Translations under genes and position numbers: made by a program | Part shown: piece by piece, positions 51,788 to 61,699 of the stretch | Layout: the number at the start of each line of letters is the position of its first letter | How positions within the stretch are numbered: the first letter of the stretch is position 1 | Notes under the pieces: generated by a model | Seen by the model: the letters and a program-made list of their open reading frames with translations, nothing else | Told to the model about the DNA's origin: nothing | Database searches by the model: none | Assembly: GCF_900447045.1 (NCBI RefSeq) | Contig: NZ_UAWH01000014.1 | Location: forward strand, 326,501 to 390,500 | Origin: Clostridium paraputrificum | Lineage (GTDB): Bacteria; Bacillota; Clostridia; Clostridiales; Clostridiaceae | DNA length: 64,000 nucleotides | Reading direction: 5' to 3'

Positions 51788-53260
51788 ATGAGAAAGAGTG
51801 GAATAATATTACCTATATTTTCATTACCTTCAAACTATGGAATAGGAACCTTTGGAAAGGAAGCATATAGGTTTGTGGATTTTCTTGAGAAAGCTCAAGT
51901 AAACTATTGGCAGATATTACCTGTGGGACCTACTAGTTATGGAGATTCACCATATCAATCTTTTTCAACCTTTGCTGGAAATCCTTACTTTATTGATTTG
52001 GATATGTTAGTAGAAGATAAACTATTAAAGCAAGAAGAAATCAATGAGTATGATTTTGGTAATGATGAAAATGATATAGATTATGGAACAATGTACAAGA
52101 ATAGATATAAGGTTTTAAAATTAGCTCATGAAAGAGCTAAGGTTGATCTTAAAAAAGAATTGGAAGATTTTAATGAAATTAATAAAGGTTGGATTTATGA
52201 TTATGCCTTATTTATGGCAATTAAAGATTATAAAGATGGAGCACCATGGAAAGAGTGGGACAAGGATATAAGATTTAGAAAGCCACAAGCTATAGTAAAA
52301 TATTCAAGCTTATTAAAAGATGAAATTGATTTTTATATGTTTTTACAATATATGTTTAGTTCTCAATGGAAAGAGCTAAAGAAGTATGCAAATGATAAAG
52401 GCATTAAGATAATAGGAGATATTCCCATATATGTAGCAGAGGATAGTGCAGATATATGGTCTAATCCAGAAATTTTTATGCTAAATGAAGAGTTAATACC
52501 TAAAGAGGTTTCAGGATGTCCGCCAGATGCTTTTTCTGATACAGGGCAACTTTGGGGAAATCCAATTTACAATTGGCAGGAACTAAAGAACCAAAATTAT
52601 AATTGGTGGATTGAAAGAATAAAGTCTTCATTAGAAATATTTGATGTAATAAGAATAGATCATTTTAGGGGATTTGAAAGTTATTGGTCAATTCCTTATG
52701 GAGATGAAACTGCTATAAATGGTAAGTGGGAAAAGGGCCCTGGAAAAGATCTTTTTGATGCTATAAAAAATGAGCTTGGAGAGATAGATGTTATCGCAGA
52801 GGATTTAGGATATATAACTCCAGAGGTAAGAGAACTATTAGATTATTGTGGTTATCCAGGAATGAAGGTACTTCAATTTGCATTTGACCCAAAAGGAGAT
52901 AGTGAATATCTCCCACATAATTATGAAAAGAATGTTGTAGTTTATACTGGTACTCATGATAACGATACAATAAAAGGGTGGTTTAATTCACTTAGTAAAG
53001 AGGAAAGAGAGTTTTGCAAAAGCTATACAGGAATGAAAGATGAGAATGATAACTGGAAGTTTATAAAGCTTGCAATATCAAGCGTAGCCAATATAGCAAT
53101 ATTACAAATGCAAGATCTTTTAAATCTAGGTGAAGAAGCAAGAATAAATATTCCATCAACATTAGGTACTAACTGGAGATGGAGAATGAGCAAAAGAGAC
53201 CTTACTGATGAACTGGCAGAGAAGTTAAAAGAACTAAACAAGCTATATAGAAGAATTTAA
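51788..53260 (+). CDS. malQ: 4-alpha-glucanotransferase (amylomaltase, GH77)
   Basis: A 490-residue enzyme, normal length for the family. It has RKSGIILPIFSLPSNYGIGTFG, QILPVGPTSYGDSPYQSFSTFAGNPYFIDL, GDIPIYVAEDSADIW, DVIRIDHFRGFESYW (nucleophile Asp), IAEDLG (acid Glu) and YTGTHDNDTIKGW, all GH77 signatures in order. It transfers glucan chains between maltodextrins and lets short oligomers enter phosphorolysis. The start ATG follows GAGG with normal spacing. It is first in a seven-gene operon; the phosphorylase gene begins 17 bases after its stop. Confidence 0.95.
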   Translation: MRKSGIILPIFSLPSNYGIGTFGKEAYRFVDFLEKAQVNYWQILPVGPTSYGDSPYQSFSTFAGNPYFIDLDMLVEDKLLKQEEINEYDFGNDENDIDYGTMYKNRYKVLKLAHERAKVDLKKELEDFNEINKGWIYDYALFMAIKDYKDGAPWKEWDKDIRFRKPQAIVKYSSLLKDEIDFYMFLQYMFSSQWKELKKYANDKGIKIIGDIPIYVAEDSADIWSNPEIFMLNEELIPKEVSGCPPDAFSDTGQLWGNPIYNWQELKNQNYNWWIERIKSSLEIFDVIRIDHFRGFESYWSIPYGDETAINGKWEKGPGKDLFDAIKNELGEIDVIAEDLGYITPEVRELLDYCGYPGMKVLQFAFDPKGDSEYLPHNYEKNVVVYTGTHDNDTIKGWFNSLSKEEREFCKSYTGMKDENDNWKFIKLAISSVANIAILQMQDLLNLGEEARINIPSTLGTNWRWRMSKRDLTDELAEKLKELNKLYRRI

Positions 53261-53277
53261 TAAAGGAGTAAGTTTAG

Positions 53278-55653
53278 ATGCAAGTAAATACATTAGTAGA
53301 TAAAATAAAGAATAATCTTATGAGGGATTATGGGAAAGAAGCTAAAGATGCTTCTATTCATGAAATGCATAACGTTGTAGCACAAGTGGTAATTTCTCAA
53401 ATAACAGATAGATGGAATGAAGCAAATAAAAACTTTTATAAAAACAGACATGCTTACTATTTATCAGCAGAATTTTTAATGGGGAGAGCAGTCCAAAATA
53501 ACTTAATATGCATTGGAATTTTTGATGAAGTTAAAGATGCACTAAATGAAATTGGTTTTGATATAAATCAGTTTGAAGAGATTGAAGATATGGCATTAGG
53601 AAATGGTGGTCTTGGAAGATTAGCAGCATGTTTCTTAGATAGCGCAGCAACTTGTGATATACCTTTAAATGGATATGGAATTAGGTATAAATTTGGTTTG
53701 TTTAAACAAGCTATAGAGGATGGTTTCCAAAAAGAATATGCAGACAATTGGACTGCTTTTGGTGACGAATGGAGCTTAAGAAGATTTGAGGACAGCGTTA
53801 AAGTTAAATTTGATGATATGGAAGTTGTAGCTGTGCCATATGATATGCCTATTATAGGATATGGCACAGAGAATATAGGTACATTAAGACTTTGGCAAAG
53901 TGAGGCGGTAAACGAATTCAATTTTGAACTATTTAATAATTGTGAATATGATGAGGCTATAAAAGAAAAGACAGAAGCCGAAAATATATCAGCAGGATTA
54001 TATCCAAATGATAATACAGAAGCAGGAAAAGTATTACGTTATAGACAGCAATATTTCTTTACTAGTGCATCAATTCAAGATTTATTAAAGAAGTATAAAG
54101 CAGAGTATGGCAATGATTTTTCAAAGTTGGTTGAACTAAATTCTATTCAATTAAATGATACACATCCAGTAGTTGCTATACCTGAATTTATAAGAATTAT
54201 GACTACTGAAAATAATGTTAGTTTCGATGAAGCTTTTATAATGGCTAAGGAAGTATTTAATTATACAAATCATACAGTAATGGCTGAAGCTTTAGAGAAA
54301 TGGAATATTGAATTAGTAGAAAAATATACGCCAGAAGTTTTTGCAGTAATTGAAGAAATTAATAAGAGATTAATAAAAGAGCTTAAAAAGCTAAAGGTTA
54401 AGAAAAAAGATATAGCAAAATATGAAATTATATCAGACGGACAAGTTCATATGGCTAGAATGGCTACTTATATAGGAAAGTATGTTAATGGAGTAGCAGA
54501 AATACACAGTGAAATACTAAAAAAGGATACTTTAAAAGAATGGTATGATATATATCCAGATAAGTTCCAAAATAAAACTAATGGGATTACTCAAAGAAGA
54601 TGGTTAGCATGCTGTAATCCAGAATTAACTGAACTATTAACAAGACTTGTAGGAGATGATAGTTTCTTAAAAGACTTGGATAAGTTGAAAAATATAGAAA
54701 GATATGCTGATGATGATAGTGTAATTAAAGAGTACATCGAAATAAAGAAGAAGAAAAAACGTCAACTTATTGAGTATATAGAGAAGCATGAAGGTATTAG
54801 ATTAGAAGAGCATTTCATATTTGATATTCAAATAAAGAGACTACATGAATATAAGAGACAGTTTATGAATGCACTATCAATTTTAGATATTTATTATAGG
54901 TTAAAGGCTGGAGAAATAAAAGATTTCACGCCAACAGCATTTATATTTGGTGCAAAGGCAGCTCCTGGGTATGCAAGAGCAAAAGCTATTATTAAGCTAA
55001 TAAATGAAATATCTAACCTTGTAAATAATGACCCTGAAACAAATGATAGATTAAAAGTTGTTTTTGTTCAAAATTATAATGTGTCTTATGCAGAAAAGTT
55101 AATACCAGGTGCAAATGTTTCAGAGCAAATATCAACAGCAGGTACAGAAGCATCAGGTACAGGTAACATGAAGTTCATGCTAAATGGAGCCGTTACTTTA
55201 GGTACTTATGATGGAGCTAATATTGAAATTGTTAGAGAAGCAGGAGAGGAAAATAACTATATATTTGGAGCAAGAGAAGAAGAAATCTTAGCAATTAAAG
55301 AGGGGTATAACCCAAAAGAAATCTATGAGAATGATGAACACATTAAGAAGGTTATTGATTCTTTAGTGGATGGAACTTTTGATGATGGAATGGAAGATGA
55401 AGAAGGAACTATAGAGGGTAGCTTCTTTGAATTATACAATTCATTATTAGAAGGGACAAGCTGGCACAAGCCAGATCACTACTTCATACTTCAAGATTTT
55501 AATAGATATTTTGAAGCTAGAATGAAGTTGAATAAAGATTTTAAAGATGAAATGAGCTTTGCTAGAAAATGTTTTATAAATACTGCTAATGCTGGATTCT
55601 TTAGTTCAGATAGAACTATAAGAGAATATGCAAAAGATATTTGGAGAATTTAA
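53278..55653 (+). CDS. glgP: Glycogen/maltodextrin phosphorylase (GT35)
   Basis: A 791-residue PLP enzyme producing glucose-1-phosphate from alpha-1,4-glucans. Signatures are RHAYYLSAEFLMGRAVQNNL, DMALGNGGLGRLAACFLDS, IQLNDTHPVVAIPEF, KNTNGITQRRW-like KTNGITQRRWLACCNP, IKRLHEYKRQFMN and EASGTGNMKFMLNGA, which carries the PLP-binding lysine. The short length and lack of regulatory N-terminal extension match bacterial maltodextrin phosphorylases. RBS AAAGGAG before the ATG. It is placed between malQ and the maltodextrin binding-protein gene. Confidence 0.95.
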   Translation: MQVNTLVDKIKNNLMRDYGKEAKDASIHEMHNVVAQVVISQITDRWNEANKNFYKNRHAYYLSAEFLMGRAVQNNLICIGIFDEVKDALNEIGFDINQFEEIEDMALGNGGLGRLAACFLDSAATCDIPLNGYGIRYKFGLFKQAIEDGFQKEYADNWTAFGDEWSLRRFEDSVKVKFDDMEVVAVPYDMPIIGYGTENIGTLRLWQSEAVNEFNFELFNNCEYDEAIKEKTEAENISAGLYPNDNTEAGKVLRYRQQYFFTSASIQDLLKKYKAEYGNDFSKLVELNSIQLNDTHPVVAIPEFIRIMTTENNVSFDEAFIMAKEVFNYTNHTVMAEALEKWNIELVEKYTPEVFAVIEEINKRLIKELKKLKVKKKDIAKYEIISDGQVHMARMATYIGKYVNGVAEIHSEILKKDTLKEWYDIYPDKFQNKTNGITQRRWLACCNPELTELLTRLVGDDSFLKDLDKLKNIERYADDDSVIKEYIEIKKKKKRQLIEYIEKHEGIRLEEHFIFDIQIKRLHEYKRQFMNALSILDIYYRLKAGEIKDFTPTAFIFGAKAAPGYARAKAIIKLINEISNLVNNDPETNDRLKVVFVQNYNVSYAEKLIPGANVSEQISTAGTEASGTGNMKFMLNGAVTLGTYDGANIEIVREAGEENNYIFGAREEEILAIKEGYNPKEIYENDEHIKKVIDSLVDGTFDDGMEDEEGTIEGSFFELYNSLLEGTSWHKPDHYFILQDFNRYFEARMKLNKDFKDEMSFARKCFINTANAGFFSSDRTIREYAKDIWRI

Positions 55654-55713
55654 ATTAAAGAGGTAAGTTATTAAAATTTATATAACTTAAAAAAGGGATG
55701 GAGGAGATTAATT

Positions 55714-57009
55714 ATGAAGAAAAAGAAACTTATATCAGCTTTATTACTAGGTTGTATGGCATTTAGCCTTACTGCATGTGGTGGATCTGGAGATGATTCT
55801 AAGAAAGATGAAGCAGCAACTATTTCAGTTCAAGTAGAAGAAGCATGGCTTCCTTATTATGAACAAGTTAAAGAAAGAGTAATGAAAGAACATCCAAATG
55901 CTACTATTAATTTTATTAAAGTAGGTGCATTCGATCATTTAGATGTTATAGATAAGACTGATATAACTAATAAAGATGTAGCTGATGTTTTTGCATTATC
56001 AGCTGATAGACTTTATGACCTAGCTAATAAAAACGTTTTAGCTCCAATGGATGCTAAGGCTATGGCTGAAGAAGTTGGAGGATTTAAAGATTATGACGCA
56101 GGTTTAGGCGGAAATCTTAAAATAGGTGATGAATATTTAGCTTTCCCTTATAATATAGAAACATTAGTGGCTTATGTAAATAAGGGAAATGCAGAAAAAG
56201 CAGGAATAGATTTAACTAAGAATATAGAATTTAATGATTTAGCATTTGGTAAGATGGTAGTTCCAGTTCATGATGCTTGGTATGGAGTAGGATTTACAAA
56301 TTCAGCATCATTTGAATTATTATCAAAGAATGGAGATAAATTAACTACAGATGCTACTAAGGAATGGAAGGACTTAACTGCAGACCAACAAAAGTTATTT
56401 GAATCTTTATACAATTACTGGAAGCCTAATTATGATAATAAAACAGACCTTTGGGATAAAGATGCAGCTTCTGGTTACTTAGATGCTCAATTCTCAGCTG
56501 ATAGTGGAGCAGCTATCAGAATAGATGGTCCTTGGGCAACTACAGGATTATCTGATAAGGTTGGAGCAGATAACCTAGAAGTATTACCACTTTCTCAAAT
56601 TACTGTAAATGGCAAGGCACTTAGCCACTGGAAAGGTGGATGGGGTCTTGGAATAAATGCTAGATGTGAAGAAAACAAAGCTCAAATGGCTCTAGCTGAA
56701 GACTTTATTAAAGAAATTGTTAACCCAGAATATGCTAAAGATTTATTTAATGCTACTGGTAAGATATTAGAAAACGTTGAACCATCAGCTTATGATGGAA
56801 TTGGTGGAATGAATGAAAAAGTTATAAAAGCAACTTATACTTCATATGAAGCATCTATTAATAGACCATTATTCTTAGAATATGGTAAGGTTTGGGATTC
56901 ATGGCAAAATGCATTATTATCTTGGTCAGCTCAAAAGCCAGCTAATGCAGAAGAAGCTTACAAGCAAGTTAAGGCTTCATTCGATGCTATGATGGGAACT
57001 ATAAAATAA
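55714..57009 (+). CDS. malE: Maltodextrin ABC transporter substrate-binding lipoprotein
   Basis: A 431-residue lipoprotein (lipobox LTAC, Cys22) with a family 1 extracellular solute-binding fold. Typical marks are ISVQVEEAWLPYYEQVKERVMKEHPNATINFIK, DVFALSADRLYDLANKNVLAPMD, FPYNIETLVAYVNK and the GAAIRIDGPWATTGL stretch near the ligand site. It binds maltodextrins outside the membrane and passes them to MalF-MalG. RBS GGAGGAGA before the ATG. An 11-bp hairpin without T run follows the gene, which probably stabilises the upstream mRNA segment and makes MalE more abundant than the membrane subunits. Confidence 0.88.
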   Translation: MKKKKLISALLLGCMAFSLTACGGSGDDSKKDEAATISVQVEEAWLPYYEQVKERVMKEHPNATINFIKVGAFDHLDVIDKTDITNKDVADVFALSADRLYDLANKNVLAPMDAKAMAEEVGGFKDYDAGLGGNLKIGDEYLAFPYNIETLVAYVNKGNAEKAGIDLTKNIEFNDLAFGKMVVPVHDAWYGVGFTNSASFELLSKNGDKLTTDATKEWKDLTADQQKLFESLYNYWKPNYDNKTDLWDKDAASGYLDAQFSADSGAAIRIDGPWATTGLSDKVGADNLEVLPLSQITVNGKALSHWKGGWGLGINARCEENKAQMALAEDFIKEIVNPEYAKDLFNATGKILENVEPSAYDGIGGMNEKVIKATYTSYEASINRPLFLEYGKVWDSWQNALLSWSAQKPANAEEAYKQVKASFDAMMGTIK

Positions 57010-57025
57010 ATAGTAACTAGTGAAT

Positions 57026-57052
57026 AGAAAAGGAGACTGGTTCTCCTTTTCT
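57026..57052 (+). promoter_or_regulatory. Intercistronic stem-loop after malE
   Basis: Perfect 11-bp stem AGAAAAGGAGA / TCTCCTTTTCT with a five-base loop, not followed by a T run. It may be an mRNA-stabilising element or a leaky terminator, as is common after binding-protein genes. Confidence 0.6.
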
Positions 57053-57072
57053 AACAATTAAGGAGGGAGCAG

Positions 57073-57558
57073 ATGAAAACGACAGTTGAGATGAGCAAAA
57101 AGACATTTTATTTGATAGTAGGATTGTGTGCAGTGATTATTATGATGAATTCAATTGAGAGTTTTATTAAAGCAAAAGATACAGGTTTATTTGAAGCATG
57201 GCTACAAAATCCAAATTTAAATATAGATAAAAGTCAGACGATAAATGAAATGTATTCAATATATTTGACATCATGTTTATCTGTTTTCTTTATAAGAATA
57301 ATAACCCCGATAGCACTAAGTTTAAATAGTTATTTCTCTCTTGTAAAAACAGGAGTTAATAAGCTATTTGTAGCTATATGGATGGTACTAACTATAGGAT
57401 TGTTTTTCTTTACAACTCTTGGAGAAACATACTTTTCAATATTTTTTATAATAAGTATAATTTGCCATATAGGATTACTATGTGTACTAATTTATTTATG
57501 GAAAGATATAAACAAACAAAAGATTATACATATTACACAAAAAACGCAGCAAGCATAA
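57073..57558 (+). CDS. Four-helix membrane protein of unknown function within the maltodextrin operon
   Basis: A 161-residue protein with about four hydrophobic helices (near 13-30, 64-84, 97-116 and 121-143), a polar external-looking loop (IKAKDTGLFEAWLQNPNLNIDKSQTINE) and a basic C-terminus. I do not recognise the family. RBS AAGGAGGGAG precedes the ATG and the malF-type gene starts 15 bases after its stop, so it is a genuine member of the operon. Possible roles include an accessory subunit or assembly factor for the long MalF-type permease that follows; this is inference. Confidence 0.65.
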   Translation: MKTTVEMSKKTFYLIVGLCAVIIMMNSIESFIKAKDTGLFEAWLQNPNLNIDKSQTINEMYSIYLTSCLSVFFIRIITPIALSLNSYFSLVKTGVNKLFVAIWMVLTIGLFFFTTLGETYFSIFFIISIICHIGLLCVLIYLWKDINKQKIIHITQKTQQA

Positions 57559-57573
57559 AGGGGGAAGAGAAAT

Positions 57574-59661
57574 TTGAAAAGGTTCAATAAATTTGTATAT
57601 GATAATTTAGATCGTGAATATAAAAGAAAGAATCTTTATTTATATGAAGTAGCTGATCTTCAAGAAAAGATTAAAAATGCAAATGAATCAGAAAAGGTAG
57701 AATTAAAAAATAAATTAAAAGAATTACAAAAAAATAAAAAAGATCATCAATACAATAAAGCCCTTGCTGAATTTAAAAATAGGGAAAAGTTATTTTTAAA
57801 AGAACTTGATGAAAAAGCAAAATCCTATAAATCAGATAATGGTACAAACAATAAAAAAGTAAATGCACTTGAAATAAGACTTTTTAAAGCAAAAGAAAAA
57901 TTAGGATTTTATGAAAAATATATTAATCTAACATATGATGCTGAGTTGATTTATGAACAAAGCAAGGTGGAAATAATACAAATACCACCAGTAATTGAAT
58001 TTGCTAAAGATAGCAAAGAAGAGTTAGATAAGGCACAAAAGGCTTTATCAGAGCTATCAGATGATGATAATAAGAAGTTCCAAGAGGAATATAATAAATT
58101 TAAAGAAGAAGAAAATAGAATTTTAAAAGAAGATATTAAAATAGTTAAATCTAGACATAGTGAAGGCCTAATTTCAGAAAAAGCTGAAGGTGAGGCTATT
58201 AGAAGATTAAAGAGAAGTAAAAAAGATAGAATTTTAGTTAAATCTTTTGAATCTAAAAAAACTTACTACAATGAAATTGTTAAAAATAAGAAGCATGAGT
58301 TAAGTAAGACTCTTAAGCAAAAAATTAATACTGTAAATATAAATGTTGCAGATATTAGAAGAACAGTTCCTGTAGAAGTTGATAAAACTATACCAATAGT
58401 TTCTTATCTTACTGTTTTAATACCAGGACTTGGACAATTAATTAATAAACAATATATAAAATCGATAATAATGTTCTTAGCAACAATATATATATATTTA
58501 ATTGCAATTCCTTATTCACTTGGATTTGGTAATTATAAGGGTGATGGGGTAGCAGGGCTGATAACACTTGCTAAAGGTGCAGGAAAACTTGATAGATCAA
58601 TTATATTTATGGTTGAGGGGATAGTTGCAATTGCATTCTTAGTCATTGCTTTGGTTCTTTTAGTTCTTTCATTCAAAGATGTAAATAAGGTTGAAAAGGA
58701 AGAAATTAAAGGTACTAGAGTAAGGTCATGGTGTGAAACTAGACAAAGTGTTTCAGAAGATGGACTACCTTATCTAGTGTCAATGCCTGCATTAGTTATA
58801 ATTATTTTTATAGTATTTATACCAATAGTAACAACAATTTTGCTTTCAATAACTGGTATGGACCCAGAACATCAAGCAAAATTTGGTTGGGATATAATTA
58901 GTAATTACAAGATGATTGCTCTTGGTGAAGGAATGGCGGGATCAATATTCTGGAAGATCCTTGGATGGACAATTATATGGACCCTAGGAGCAACTACTCT
59001 TGCTATATTTATTGGATTTGCATTAGCATTACTTTTAAATAATGAAAGAATAAAAGGTAAGACGTTCTTTAGGTCAGTATATTTATTACCATGGGCTGTA
59101 CCAGCATTTATTACTATATTATTCTTTAGTATATTGTCTTCTCCAAATGGAGCTTTAACTGAAATATTAAGAGGTGTCTTTGGAGAGGGACTGCAAATTA
59201 AGAATGATCCATTTGTATCAAAGGTAGTTCTTATTTGTATACAAGGTTGGCTTGGAAGTTCATATATTTTCTTACTTGCAACTGGGGTACTTCAATCTAT
59301 AAATAAAGATTTATATGAAGCAGCTGATATCGATGGAGCCTCTTCATTTAAGAAGTTAATAAAAATAACAATTCCATTAGTTTTATTCCAAACAGCTCCA
59401 CTTTTAGTTGGACAATATACATTTAACTTTAATAACTTCTCTAATATATATCTATTTAATAGTGGTGGACCGTTTAATCCAGTAGTTTACGGAAACTTGG
59501 CTGGTGAAACAGATATCTTAATATCTTATATATATAAACTAACTATAGAAAACCAATATCAAGCGTTAGGTGCTGCAATTACTGTAATAATTTCAATTGC
59601 ATTAATGGTTATAGCTTATATAGGATATAGAAACACCGATGCATTTAGAAAGGAGAAGTAA
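57574..59661 (+). CDS. malF: MalF-type maltodextrin permease with a long N-terminal coiled-coil extension
   Basis: A 695-residue protein, well above the usual 290-515. The first about 250 residues are highly charged and predicted coiled coil (repeats of E/K/L). A hydrophobic hairpin follows (IPIVSYLTVLIPGLGQLINKQYIKSIIMFLATIYIYLI) and another pair of helices near 345-370. The permease core (about 405-695) has the ABC EAA loop DLYEAADIDGASSFKKLIKITIPLVLFQ. The start is TTG 57574 with AAGGGGGAAGAG upstream. Together with MalG it forms the maltodextrin channel driven by the MsmX-type ATPase. The N-terminal cytoplasmic coiled coil is unlike E. coli MalF and its role is unknown. Confidence 0.82.
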   Translation: MKRFNKFVYDNLDREYKRKNLYLYEVADLQEKIKNANESEKVELKNKLKELQKNKKDHQYNKALAEFKNREKLFLKELDEKAKSYKSDNGTNNKKVNALEIRLFKAKEKLGFYEKYINLTYDAELIYEQSKVEIIQIPPVIEFAKDSKEELDKAQKALSELSDDDNKKFQEEYNKFKEEENRILKEDIKIVKSRHSEGLISEKAEGEAIRRLKRSKKDRILVKSFESKKTYYNEIVKNKKHELSKTLKQKINTVNINVADIRRTVPVEVDKTIPIVSYLTVLIPGLGQLINKQYIKSIIMFLATIYIYLIAIPYSLGFGNYKGDGVAGLITLAKGAGKLDRSIIFMVEGIVAIAFLVIALVLLVLSFKDVNKVEKEEIKGTRVRSWCETRQSVSEDGLPYLVSMPALVIIIFIVFIPIVTTILLSITGMDPEHQAKFGWDIISNYKMIALGEGMAGSIFWKILGWTIIWTLGATTLAIFIGFALALLLNNERIKGKTFFRSVYLLPWAVPAFITILFFSILSSPNGALTEILRGVFGEGLQIKNDPFVSKVVLICIQGWLGSSYIFLLATGVLQSINKDLYEAADIDGASSFKKLIKITIPLVLFQTAPLLVGQYTFNFNNFSNIYLFNSGGPFNPVVYGNLAGETDILISYIYKLTIENQYQALGAAITVIISIALMVIAYIGYRNTDAFRKEK

Positions 59662-59663
59662 TT

Positions 59664-60560
59664 ATGAAGATATTTAAAAGTAAAAAGAATGATTTGTATT
59701 TGTCAGATAGACCACCTCTTACTCCTTTAGGTAAATTAGGATTAGGAATAACTTATGCAATATTAATTACGTGGGCATGTATAGTTTTATGGCCAATAGC
59801 ACAAATAATTATTTCATCCTTTAATGGTAAACAAGGAAAGTATTTGATATTAAATGATGGATTTGAATTTAGTTTAAAGCACTTTGATTATTTATTTAAT
59901 AATACTTTATATTTGAAATGGATGGGCAATACACTTTTCATAGGAATAGCCACTGCAATATTAACAGTCGTAGTAATTTCATTTACAGGATATGCATATT
60001 CAAGATATAGATTTAAAGGTAAAAAGGCTTCTCTTATGTCAATAATGCTTATTCAAACAATACCAACATTTGTAGGTATAACAGCATATTTTACTATGTA
60101 CTCTATAATTTCTGATATTACTCCTGTATTTACGCGTCAAATGATGTTAGTTTTAATATACACAGGTGGTGGAATTGCAAGTAATACATTTATTTTAAAA
60201 GGATATTTGGATTCAATTTCAACAGAGCTTGATGATGCGGCAAAGATTGATGGATGTTCAGGAATGCAGATATATAGACTTATAATTATGCCAATAGCAA
60301 AGCCTATGCTTGCAATAACAGCTTTATGGTCATTTATTGGACCATTCATGGACTTCTTATTACCTAAGGTATTATTAACAACACCAGCAGATTATACATT
60401 AGCAGCAGGGTTATTCACTCTAGTTAATGATATTAGAAATATGAATGAACCAGCATTTGCAGCTGGAGGATTACTTACAGCAATTCCAATTGTAATATTA
60501 TTCTTAGTACTTCAAAAACAATTGGTAGCAGGTCTTTCAAATGGTGCAACAAAAGGATAG
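59664..60560 (+). CDS. malG: MalG-type maltodextrin permease
   Basis: A 298-residue membrane protein with about six helices and the EAA loop STELDDAAKIDGCSGMQIYRLIIMPIAKPML, the standard BPD_transp_1 signature of the second sugar permease subunit. It starts two bases after the malF stop with AAAGGAGAAG as RBS, and the ATPase gene follows 12 bases later. Its partner subunits are MalF and the 60573 ATPase. Confidence 0.93.
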   Translation: MKIFKSKKNDLYLSDRPPLTPLGKLGLGITYAILITWACIVLWPIAQIIISSFNGKQGKYLILNDGFEFSLKHFDYLFNNTLYLKWMGNTLFIGIATAILTVVVISFTGYAYSRYRFKGKKASLMSIMLIQTIPTFVGITAYFTMYSIISDITPVFTRQMMLVLIYTGGGIASNTFILKGYLDSISTELDDAAKIDGCSGMQIYRLIIMPIAKPMLAITALWSFIGPFMDFLLPKVLLTTPADYTLAAGLFTLVNDIRNMNEPAFAAGGLLTAIPIVILFLVLQKQLVAGLSNGATKG

Positions 60561-60572
60561 GAGAGGTGAACG

Positions 60573-61655
60573 ATGAAGGTAACATTAAACAATATAGGTA
60601 AAAAGTATGAAAGTAGGGAAGATTTTACATTAAGAAATATAAATTTAGAGATTGAAGATAAAGATTTTTGTGTAATACTTGGGCCTTCAGGTTGTGGTAA
60701 AACTACATTACTACGTATGATAGCTGGATTAAACTCTGTTACAGAGGGAGATTTAGTATTTGATGATAAAAGAGTAAATAAGGTAGCTTCAAAGGATAGG
60801 GATATTGCGATGGTATTCCAAAGTTACGCCCTTTATCCACATATGACTGTTTATGATAATATGGCATTTTCTTTAAGTATGAGAAAAGAAAGAAAAAATA
60901 TTATAAATGATCGTGTAACAGAAGCAGCAAGATTACTACAAATCGAAGAATATTTACATTGCAAACCATCTGATATATCAGGAGGACAAAGACAACGTGT
61001 TGCCTTAGGTAGAGCTATTGTTAGAAAGCCAAAGGTATTCTTAATGGATGAACCACTTTCTAACCTAGATGCAAAGCTAAGAGAGCATATGAGAGTAGAG
61101 CTTGTTAGAATTCATAAGCAAATGGAAACGACAACTATTTACGTTACTCATGACCAAGTAGAAGCTATGACAATGGCAACAAAAATTGTTCTTATGAATG
61201 ATGGTAAAATACAACAAGTAGGTAAGCCAACTGAATTCTATGAAAAGCCTCAAAATATGTTTGTTGCAAGATTTATAGGATCACCTACTATTAATATGGT
61301 AAAAGGAAAAGTGGTAAAAGGACAGTTTGTTTCTGAAGACAATATAATAAAAATTACACCAAATGAAGCAGATGGAAAAGCTTTAAAAGCTTATGAAGGA
61401 AAAGAGGTATTCCTTGGAATTCGTTCTGAAAGATTCTTAAGTGGAGAATGTGAGGAGCAGTTTGAAGGTATAATAGATGTTATTGAAGTCCTTGGTAAAG
61501 AAAAAACTTTATTTGTAAAACTTAATAGTGGAAAAGATCTAGTGATAACAGTACCAGGACATTATAAATATGAAGTTGGAGAAAAGCACGTATTTGGATT
61601 AGATTCAGAAGCTCTTCATTTCTTTGACGCTGAAACTCAAAATAGAATTAATTAA
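60573..61655 (+). CDS. msmX: Sugar ABC transporter ATPase (MsmX/MalK/UgpC type)
   Basis: A 360-residue nucleotide-binding protein with Walker A GPSGCGKTT, Q-loop VFQSYALYPHMTVYDNMAFSL, signature ISGGQRQR, Walker B VFLMDEPLSNLDAKLR and the switch YVTHDQVEAM. A C-terminal TOBE/OB regulatory domain (about 235-360) is typical of CUT1 importer ATPases. RBS AGGAGAGGTG before the ATG. It is the last gene of the maltodextrin operon. Such ATPases often serve several sugar importers in Gram-positives, which is known of MsmX but not shown here. Confidence 0.92.
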   Translation: MKVTLNNIGKKYESREDFTLRNINLEIEDKDFCVILGPSGCGKTTLLRMIAGLNSVTEGDLVFDDKRVNKVASKDRDIAMVFQSYALYPHMTVYDNMAFSLSMRKERKNIINDRVTEAARLLQIEEYLHCKPSDISGGQRQRVALGRAIVRKPKVFLMDEPLSNLDAKLREHMRVELVRIHKQMETTTIYVTHDQVEAMTMATKIVLMNDGKIQQVGKPTEFYEKPQNMFVARFIGSPTINMVKGKVVKGQFVSEDNIIKITPNEADGKALKAYEGKEVFLGIRSERFLSGECEEQFEGIIDVIEVLGKEKTLFVKLNSGKDLVITVPGHYKYEVGEKHVFGLDSEALHFFDAETQNRIN

Positions 61656-61699
61656 AGTAGAAGGTTATGGTAATTACCATAACCTTCTACTTCTTTTTT
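61656..61699. terminator. Terminator at the end of the maltodextrin operon
   Basis: A 36-base near-perfect palindrome (AGTAGAAGGTTATGGT, AATT, and the complement) then TTCTTTTTT. The stop of the convergent minus-strand gene lies inside it. Confidence 0.88.

Noticed and set aside
53568-53921. 117-codon minus-strand frame inside glgP
   Set aside because: Shadow of conserved phosphorylase sequence, with no RBS and no family character.
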